64,000 bases of DNA, from contig CM044309.1 in assembly GCA_024291935.2 (NCBI GenBank), positions 4,526,001 through 4,590,000 on the forward strand, given 5' to 3'. Source of the stretch: Okapia johnstoni. Lineage: Eukaryota > Chordata > Mammalia > Artiodactyla > Giraffidae. Made by a program: the position numbers and the translations under genes. Positions 56,410-64,000 of the stretch are shown in pieces (positions within the stretch are counted from its first letter, which is position 1; every line of letters begins with the position of its first letter). The notes beneath the pieces are model-generated. The model did no database searches, had not been told where the DNA came from, and saw only the letters and a program-made list of their open reading frames with translations.

Positions 56410-56705
56410 TCTGTCCCTTCTACCAAACTATAAACTTCTTAAGAGCAAAAACTATATCTTAACCACTTTCATATTCAGGGATGCTATTCCATGTATTTTA
56501 CAACCAGTAAAGGAGAGACTTTGACCAATCAGAACAAGTGCTGACTGTAAACCACCAACATAGCCAGAGTTTTGTGCTGATTAAATATTAGCCCTAATTA
56601 TTCCTAGTGCCTACTGATACAGTGCCCAGGGAAATACGGGATGCTAAATAAATGTTTAGTGAATTGATGAAGAAAGGAATGAATAAGTGCATGAATGCCA
56701 CAAGC
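56410..56705 (+). mobile_element. L2 LINE 3' end, interrupted
   Basis: 56410-56490 has CCAAACTATAAACTTCTTAAG. 56590-56705 has GCCTACTGATACAGTGCCC, then AAATAAATGTTTAGTGAATTG. About 100 bp of unassigned sequence lies between. Confidence 0.6.
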
Positions 56706-57189
56706 CAACCATCCCACCAAAGCCCAGTTCTCCTAGTAGCAGGATTGTAGGATTGTCCTACTATCACTCTTTAAATTCCTTTGAACTCAGTGGCCTCGCA
56801 CAGTGCAGAGAAGGGCGCTGCAGGTATTGTGGAAGTCACATAACTTAGAGTCCCCGGGAGCTGTTGGGGCTGTGGGTTCAGTTAACCCAGGGCTTTGTGA
56901 TAGTCCTACGACCTTGGGTATTTTCAAGAACATCATCTCCATAGTGAACACAGAAAGCACAACAGTGAGCTTTGTGGCTCCAGGAAACAGGCTGCTTGTC
57001 TCAGTGCTCGTCATACGGCCGTGCCTAATGTGGGTACAGAAATGACTGATGTGCAAGAGGCTTCTAATAGTTATTTTATGTTAAAACAGGACTCTATTGA
57101 AAATATCTTTTATCTTCCCATTCTATAATTTTGAATAAGTATCTTTTAATTATTGAAAGTAATAATTTCCCATGAAAGTATATTTCAAA
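56706..57189. other. no gene recognised
   Basis: Includes overlapping frames on both strands (56787-57056) without a recognisable domain. Confidence 0.4.
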
Positions 57190-57259
57190 AATGAACTGTT
57201 GGGTTGAAGTTACAGTGTACCAGCACTGTCCTAAATGCTTTATATATGTATCTACTTAT
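57190..57259 (-). mobile_element. MIR fragment at the BovB 5' edge
   Basis: GTACCAGCACTGTCCTAAATG, then CTTTATATATGTATCTAC, reads as reverse MIR that stops where BovB begins. Confidence 0.6.
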
Positions 57260-58237
57260 TCAACGAGAAACCGGTATAAACGTCAAGAAACAACAGTTAG
57301 AACCAGACATGGAACCATGGACTGGTTCCAAATTGAGAAAGGAGCACGTCAAGGCTGCATATTGTCACCCTGCTTATTTAACGTATACGCAGAGTCCATC
57401 ATGAGAAACGCTGGGCTGGATGAAGCACAGCTGGAATCAAGATCTGGAAGAAATATCAACAACCTCAGATATGCAGGTGACACTGCACTTATGGCAGAAA
57501 GCAAAGAGGAAATAAAGAGCCTCTTGATAAAGGTGAAAGAGGAGAGTGAAAAAGTCGGCTTAAAACTCAACATTCAAAAAACTAAGATCATGGCATCTGG
57601 TCCCATCACTTCATGGCAAATAGATGGGGAAACAGTGGAAACAGTGAGAGCCTTTATTTTCGTGGGCTCCAAAATCACTGCATGAGGTGACCACAGCCAT
57701 GAAATTAAAGCTTGCTCCTTGGAAGAAAAGCTGTGATGAACCTAGACAGTGTATTAAAAAGCAGAGACATCATTTTGTCAACAAATGTTCATATAGTCAA
57801 GGCTATGGTCTTTCTGATAGTCATGTTCAGATGTGAGAGTTGGACCATAAAGAAGGCTGAGTGCCCAAGAATTGATTCTTTTGAATTGTGATGCTGGAGA
57901 AAACTCAAGAGTCTTTTGGACAGTGAGGAGATCAAACCAGTCAATCCTAAAGGAAATCAACCCTAAATATTCACTGGATGGACTGATGCTGAAGCTAAAC
58001 CTCCAATACTTTGGTCACCTGATGTGAAGAGGTGACTCACTGAAAAAGACCCTGGTGCTGGTTGAGGGCAGGCGGAGAAGGGGATGACAGAGGATGGGTT
58101 GGTTGCATGACATCACTGATCCAGTGGACATAAGCTTGAGCAAAGACTGGTAGATAGTAAAGGACAGGGAAGACTGGCGTGCTGCAGTCCCTGGGGTCAT
58201 AAAGAGTTGGACATGACTGAGCTACTGAAAGACAATA
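57260..58237 (+). mobile_element. BovB LINE, RT domain to 3' end, disabled
   Basis: The frame 57191-57685 encodes the RT segment with QGCILSPCLFNVYAESIMRN and then NLRYAGDTALM, where BovB has YADD. The second catalytic-box Asp position is therefore Gly. It continues with LKLNIQKTKIMASGPITS and stops at KITA. The rest is broken by stops and shifts, and it ends near GCTACTGAAAGAC. It has no adenine tail. Confidence 0.95.
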
Positions 58238-58605
58238 AACTTCTTCAATGAAGGCTGGTAAATGTTAAGCAATCTCTTCTGAGTAGAAGAGGTGGTTGAA
58301 GCACCTATTTATAGAGTCTTCCCATTTCTGTTCCTCCCATCCTGGAGGATGTCGGGCTACCAGAGTGATTTCACTGAATGTGGAGTTGGAAAGAGGAATA
58401 GTCTTGACTCCCCAGAGCTCTGCGGTCAGCTCTACCACACAGTTTGTTCTGACATCTCATGTCCTCAAGACTGATAAGTAGGATCTGAAAAAAGGATTTA
58501 GAGGTCAACCTGCATTGCATCCACATTTTCAAATATGAAAATATAGGCCCGTATGTTGATTATTATTGACAAAGTCATGATTACACTAACAATTAAGAGC
58601 TGTCT
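58238..58605. other. no gene or known repeat recognised
   Basis: Unique sequence; short plus-strand frames at 58292-58481 are unremarkable. Confidence 0.45.
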
Positions 58606-58617
58606 ATGGGACCTGGG

Positions 58618-58820
58618 CTTCCCTAGTGGCTCAGACAGTAAAGAATCCACCTGCAGTGTGGGAGACCTGTGTCTAATCCCTGGATTGGGAAGATTTCCCT
58701 GGAGGAGGGCATGGCAACCCACTCCAGTATTAGCTTGGAAAATCCCCATGGACAGAGAAGCCTGGTAGGCTGCAGTCCATGGGGTCGCAAAGAGTCGGAC
58801 ATGACTGAGCGACTAAGAAC
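58618..58820 (+). mobile_element. Bov-tA SINE, first of a tandem pair
   Basis: Full-length Bov-tA. A perfect 12-bp TSD, ATGGGACCTGGG, flanks it (58606-58617 and 58821-58832). Confidence 0.96.
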
Positions 58821-58832
58821 ATGGGACCTGGG

Positions 58833-59047
58833 TGGATCCTCTGGTGGCTCAGATGGTAAAGAATCTGCCTACAATGTGGGAAACCAGGGTTCAATCCCTG
58901 GGTTGAGAAGATTTCCCTGGAGAAGGGAATGGCAATCCACTCCATTATTCTTGCCTGGAGAATCCCATGGACAGAGGATCCTGGCGGGTTACAGTTCATG
59001 GGGTCGCAAAGAGTTGGACACAACTGAGCAGCTAACACACGCAACAC
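58833..59047 (+). mobile_element. Bov-tA SINE, second of a tandem pair
   Basis: Full-length Bov-tA that begins right after the shared target copy at 58821-58832 and is followed by a third copy, ATGGGACTTAG (59048-59058). Both insertions used the same site. Confidence 0.96.
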
Positions 59048-59058
59048 ATGGGACTTAG

Positions 59059-59572
59059 ATAGACAAGAGGCTGAATTCTAAGCTAATTGGTCAAGTTTCC
59101 ATTCAAAATGCAGTCCTGTTTTGAAAGTAGTGTCTGTCATGTTTGTTTGGAGAAATGTCTAAATTTCAAGTCTCCTCTTCATATTTACACACCTTTCCTG
59201 GCTGTTAGTCCAGGCTTCCTTTCCTTAAGGCATCGAGACAATCTTGGCACTGCCGTCTGTTCTGTTTCTTGCACGGTATATATAAAAAGACAATCAAATT
59301 GGGGCCAGTACGTTCATCTATTCCATGCCTATGTGACTGCCTATGGGATGGCCCTTGGTGCCAGACTTCACAGGATTGTTGAAGTTTCAGTACTTATTCC
59401 TCTGGATATTAAAAAAATTTTCTAGCTTCCCTAGGTCTAATACCACAAAACTTCCTAGGCAAATCATTTTCACGTATATGTTAGGGAAAGTCTATTTATA
59501 CAATGTTGAGTATAAGTCATTGAAATAAAAAATTTTAAAGGCTTATTATCAAAAGCGGAATTAAGAAATCCT
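59059..59572. other. no gene or known repeat recognised
   Basis: Unique sequence; frames 59087-59425 and 59343-59528 have no domain. Confidence 0.45.
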
Positions 59573-59580
59573 ATAATCCA

Positions 59581-60084
59581 TATTAAAAAGCAGAGACATT
59601 ACTTTGCCAACAAAGGTCCATCTAGTCAAGGCTATGGTTTTTCCAGTGGTCATGTATGGATGTGAGAGTTGGATGGTGAAGAAAGCTGAGCCCAGAAGAA
59701 TTGATGCTTTTGAACTGTGGTGTTGGAGAAGACTCTTGAGAGTCCCTTGGATTGCAAGGATATCCAATCAGTCCATCCTAAAGGAGATCAGTCCTGGGTG
59801 TTCATTGGAAGGACTGATGCTGAAGCTGAAACTCCAATACTTTGGCCACCTGATGCGAAGAGTTGACTTATTGGAAAAGGTCTTGATGCTGGGAAGGACT
59901 GGGGGCAGGAGGAGAAGAGGATGCCAGAGGATGAGATGGCTGGATGGCATCACCAACTTGATGGACATGAGTTTGGGTGGACTCAAGGAGTTGGTGATGG
60001 ACAGGGAGGCCTGGCGTGCTGCGATTCATGGGGTCGCAAAGAGTCGGACACGATTGAGCGACTGAACTGAACTGAACTGAACTG
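59581..60084 (+). mobile_element. BovB LINE 3' end with open C-terminal frame
   Basis: The frame 59604-60065 (153 codons) is open from [20 protein letters not shown] to the natural C-terminus [11 protein letters not shown] and its stop. The element ends in four ACTGA units. An 8-bp TSD, ATAATCCA, flanks it (59573-59580 and 60085-60092). The RT and endonuclease domains are absent, so it is not functional. It looks like the best preserved BovB copy here. Confidence 0.96.
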
Positions 60085-60092
60085 ATAATCCA

Positions 60093-61775
60093 CCTTCACG
60101 TATTTAACAGTCTTGCCCATGTTTGAAGTTTATATCATAGACATTCTTCCATACAGTGAAATTTTAGTTGTAAAATCTGCTAAAATCTAAAATAAAACTA
60201 TTAGAAATAACTTTGTGAACAATAAGAAACTTTACTTTTCTTCTCTTGTGCTTGCCTTTTAAAATAATAAAATCATTTACGAAATGCTTTCTGTGCTGTT
60301 CTGACTCTCAAGTGACTTTTATTATTCTTCAGGATACTCAGTAAAGCAACTCTTTTGTAAGGGCCCATGTTACCAAACATAGAATTGTGCTAGATTTAGA
60401 ACTGCTTTGGATACCGAGGGTGGGGTGTGAAGTTCATTATGCTTTCGAACCACTACAGTGAACTTGCTGGTCATCAGCTCTGTAAAAGGCAATCTGCTCA
60501 GCTGACTGTTCAGTCAGAATATTGTTTCCTTTGTCAGACAACGTAGAGAGGATAGTTTCTTTATCCATGAAATATATATTTAGTATAAATAGTAAGCATA
60601 ACTTTGCATCTCTAAGCGGATGGAAAATGATCTATTTACTCTGAGAATATCAAACCAGCATACAAATCTCAATGAAAAGGGTGAGAAAAAGGACTTGAAA
60701 GACTGATGACCAGGCTCATAGAATGTGTCAGCTAAATCATCTCCTATCCCATACCCTCTCTTCGCTGTCAGACCTAATCCTCCTCTTCCCCTCCTTCTCT
60801 CTGGAGGCTGCAGCAAAGATAACTTAGCTGCCCTTGCACAAAACTGAGACATTGCCCCTTCTCCCACTTCAGAAGCATGACTGCATAATCCTTCACCATC
60901 ACCCACCCTCCCTCACGTGGCAGAGCCAGACAAGCCGCTGTGCCCTCCGCTTGAAGACCTTCCCCCCTTCCCCAAGCCCTGCAACTCTTTGGCTTCTGGG
61001 CAGTTATTCATTGATTTCTTGATGGTTTGTTTTGCTCTCTTCCCAGAAGATATTTATCCAAAAATAAAAAAAAAATCAACAAAGGTGAGGAGATACCTCA
61101 AAATATGTTGAAAATACATTAAGAACTTAGGGAGTTGCTTTATCTCAGGATCCTGAAATTAGTTTCTGAGCTGCATCCTTGCCTGACCTCAGGGAGTTAA
61201 GGTCTACAAGCAGGATTAGAGTGGCACAGGCAGAGAGAGATTAGACGTGCTCCGGGACAAAAATAAGCAAAGGAAACAGGGCTATGCTTCCAGGCATGGA
61301 TTAATTTAATTTTCTGGGAGGGAGGAAGGGATTGTTTAAGGGCTTAAACCCATGGGGGTGTCTCAGATGCTGATGAAGTTTGACATTTCATGTTGTTTTT
61401 TTATTTTTCTTTTTTGACAGATCTACAAAGATGAGCAGAAAAACGACTCATTATCTCTTCTGGAAGGAAAGACTATAGGGGTTTATTTTAATAATTTAAA
61501 TCCTCTTTCCATAAAATACTCTTTACACAGACTATACTTTTTAAGCTCATTGTTAGGGAGAGGCTGATATTCAGTGTGACTTCAGCTCAAGAACTCAATA
61601 ATTAATCCCTCAGAGACAATAGAATGTTTAACCACTGGATGTTTACTTGAGACACTGCTAATGAAAAATATTCTAAGCCTCCCAATTTTACAATTTACAG
61701 GTGGAATGAGAGAATGTTCAATTAGGGGAAGATACTGAAATATTGAATAATAGAAATGGGAATTTGCTTATGAAT
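60093..61775. other. repeat-poor block, no gene recognised
   Basis: About 1.7 kb of unique-looking sequence. The minus-strand frame 60580-60906 and others lack domains and splice context. Confidence 0.45.
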
Positions 61776-61787
61776 AAGATAAACCCT

Positions 61788-62067
61788 ACAGAGAAGGCAA
61801 TGGCACCCCACTCCAGTACTCTTGCCTGGAAAATTCCATGGACGGAGGAGCCTGGTGGGCTACAGTCCACGGGGTCGCTAAGAGTCGGATGACTGAACGA
61901 CTTCACTTTCACTTTTCCCTTTAATGCGCTGGAGAAGGAAACGGCAACCCACTCCAGTATTCTTGCCTGGAGAATCCCAGGGACGGCGGAGCCTGGTGGG
62001 CTGCCGTCTATGGGGTCGCACAGAGTCGGACACGACTGAAGCGACTTAGCAGCAGCAGCTTAGCAGC
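61788..62067 (+). mobile_element. Bov-A2 SINE with TSD
   Basis: Two monomers, with a duplicated TTAGCAGCAGCAG-type 3' end. A 12-bp TSD with one mismatch flanks it: AAGATAAACCCT (61776-61787) and AAGATAAACTCT (62068-62079). Confidence 0.96.
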
Positions 62068-62079
62068 AAGATAAACTCT

Positions 62080-63151
62080 AAGCTGTGACGGGCTGGGGTA
62101 AAGTCTGGGGGTCATGGTGGAGGACACTAACAGGATCATTCAGCAAAGCTAGCTCTGAGGAAGGGCACTGGGCAAAGGCCGGGCAGCCTCAGGTCTTCTC
62201 CTGGGCCTTCTCCTGCCAGCTGTGACCTTCATCACAGGGACTGGCTCCATCTCTAGAGGTGCAGGGGAGGAGGGAGGCAGTGTGAGAAGCCAGAGGAGCT
62301 GCAGTGGCTAAAGGGCTTTATCCAAACATTTTAAAACTAAGCGGTGTCCCCACAACCCCAAACACCTTAAAAGAAGGTTCCTATCTGCACAGGAACTCAG
62401 AATTTTTAAACAAGGTCCTAAACACACACACACACAAAGATGGGTAGGAAATTCTCTTTTCTGTCAAGGCTAAATTAGGAATGCTTATTAAGCAATTCAG
62501 ACAAAGAATACAAAGAGAAGGAAAGTGAACAACAGATCACAAGGACTTCAGCTACAGGGGCTCAGGCTAATGCCCTAATTTAAATGATAATGTTTTTTCC
62601 CTTGACACTCTCAGTCAGAAACACCACTGGATACTTAACTAAGGCGAAGTGATACTTCGATGGTCACAGGAAGGGCAGGTCAGTACCCCCTGCTCCTCAG
62701 AGACCACTCACCCCTCGGCAGCTCCCAGCGCTGTGGCTTTATGAGGAATACAACAAAAGACGCACAGACCCCGTGTCCTCCCGTCAGTCACGTATCTTGC
62801 CCAGTGGCTTTGTATCCTGCAAGGGAAAGTAATAACTGTTCTCAAAAGCAACTTTGCAAGCAGGTAATGTAGGGAAATCTCTGGATAAAGAGAACTAAGC
62901 ATGGCTTTCTTGACATAAGAGAAACCATTTTGTCTGAGCCATTTTGTGATCTAAGTTGGGCCACAATGCTCATCCTTGAACAGGTCTCAATAATTAATAA
63001 TCTTAAGGCAACAGAAGAATGCAGAAACAAACAATTGTTATCAGGCAAGAAAAGTAACCACAGCAAAAATAATATGTCAGTTGGCAAGACTCCCAGTTCT
63101 GTTTCCATGGTAAAGATTAGCCCGAAGCTCTCAACCACGAGATTAACTGAA
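62080..63151. other. no gene recognised; possible LTR-like sequence
   Basis: Short CA repeat near 62413-62428. 62900-63000 (AGAAACCATTTTGTCTGAGCC) has a feel of ruminant LTR sequence, but I cannot assign it. Confidence 0.35.
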
Positions 63152-63713
63152 ACCGACTGCAGCCATGAAATTAAAAGACACTTTTGCTCCTGGAAGGAAA
63201 GCAGTGACCAACCTAGACAGCATATTAAAAACAGAGACATTACTTTGCAGACAAAGATCCGTCTAGTCAAGGCTATGGTTTTCCCAGTAGTCATGTATGG
63301 ATGTGAGAGTTGGACGGTGAACAAAGCTGAGCACCGAAGAATTGATGCTTTTGAACTGTGGTGTTGGAGAAGACTCTTGAGAGTCCCTTCGACTGCAAAG
63401 AGATCCAACCAGTCCATCCTAAAGGAGATCAGTCCTGGGTGTTCATTGGAAGGACTGATGTTGAAGCTGAAACTCCAATACTTTGGCCACCTCATGCGAA
63501 GAGCTGACTCATTGGAAAAGACCCTGATGCTGTGAAAGATTGAAGGCAGGAGGAGAAGGGGACGCCAGAGGATGAGATGGCTGGATGGCATCACCGATTC
63601 GATGGACATGAGTTTGGGTGGACTCCAGGAGTTGGTGATGGACAGGGAGGCCTGGTGTGCTGTGGTCCATGGGGTCACAAAGAGTCGGATATGACTGAGC
63701 GACTGAGCTGAAG
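63152..63713 (+). mobile_element. BovB LINE 3' end
   Basis: From GACTGCAGCCATGAAATTAA (HEIKRHF) through MYGCESWTVNKAEHRRIDAF to TCGGATATGACTGAGCGACT. A premature stop follows EKTLML at 63533-63535. The 278-codon minus-strand frame 62842-63678 is its antisense. Confidence 0.94.
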
Positions 63714-64000
63714 GGATGATTATGCTGCCCTTTTCTGACGCTCATCACTTCAATCAACTAAAACTTGGACTCTGTCAACAGTCCAAACTCCTTCATAAGA
63801 TACTGCTTTGGGAAAGACCCCTGGTATTCTCCTTACTTGCCTCAAGTGCTAAATCCTTCCCTCTCCCGCTCTCTGGCTTGTTTGTGCCTTTTGGCTCAAC
63901 AGCTACCAGGAGGCAGTTTTCAGGTAACATCTTTATAGGTAGGTGCTGTAGGCAGCTGTCTGCGCCGGTTCAGGCCTCTTACTCCATCAAGTTTATTCAT
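63714..64000. other. no gene recognised (window end)
   Basis: Unassigned sequence, possibly continuing the LTR-like material left of the BovB. Confidence 0.35.

Noticed and set aside
59604..60065. 153-codon frame as a host gene
   Set aside because: It is the C-terminal piece of the BovB polyprotein inside a TSD-flanked LINE; no upstream catalytic domains.
62842..63678. 278-codon minus-strand frame as a gene
   Set aside because: Mostly the antisense strand of a BovB 3' end; the same antisense peptide recurs at other BovB copies (for example 22842-23525 and 51513-52121).
1..64000. An undescribed defence or biosynthetic gene system
   Set aside because: No gene clusters, no operon structure and no coding genes; the window is repeat-rich ruminant noncoding DNA.

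Overview
The window is a stretch of ruminant nuclear DNA, most likely from a bovid. This rests on its repeats. It holds more than 30 Bov-tA and Bov-A2 SINE insertions by my own count, seven loci with BovB (RTE-type) LINE sequence, artiodactyl-type L1 3' ends, and older CHR SINEs found in Cetartiodactyla. Beneath these lie ancient mammalian repeats: MIR, L2/CR1-clade, L1ME-like and MaLR LTRs. I found no convincing protein-coding exon, no tRNA, rRNA or snRNA gene, no CRISPR array and no prokaryotic feature. The long open frames are antisense or out-of-frame readings of repeats or of skewed-composition DNA. The region is best read as intergenic or deep intronic.

Layout. 1-8.1 kb: L1 3' ends, Bov-tA copies, a 59-bp minisatellite, a long L2 fragment and a BovB tail. 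9.4-15 kb: Bov-tA copies with clean target-site duplications (TSDs), a MaLR LTR, and a repeat-poor AT-rich block (12.95-14.1 kb) with a strong hairpin. 15.4-22.2 kb: L1 and L1ME pieces, two CHR-2-like SINEs, MIRs and an LTR-like 3' end. 22.8-28.8 kb: an antisense BovB, a 1.4-kb L1 fragment, and a three-layer nest (antisense L1, then BovB, then Bov-A2). 28.9-30.4 kb: two dimeric Bov-tA elements and a MIR. 30.4-32.8 kb: the longest repeat-free block, with one weak exon-like frame. 32.8-45 kb: a MaLR LTR, scattered Bov-tA, MIR and L2, and long unique tracts. 45-60 kb: a twin-primed L1, another dimeric Bov-tA, CHR-1-like SINEs, L1ME, a rearranged BovB, a BovB with a damaged RT motif, and two Bov-tA at one target site. 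60-64 kb: mostly unique sequence, one Bov-A2 and one BovB tail.

No genes work together here. What the sequence offers is a readable insertion history: TSDs and nesting give a relative order of L2/MIR/MaLR/L1ME, then L1 and CHR, then BovB and Bov-tA, then Bov-A2. I looked for an undescribed system and did not find one. The best non-repeat leads are the hairpin at 13771-13827, two candidate conserved noncoding blocks, and the weak exon-like frame at 30546-30709.
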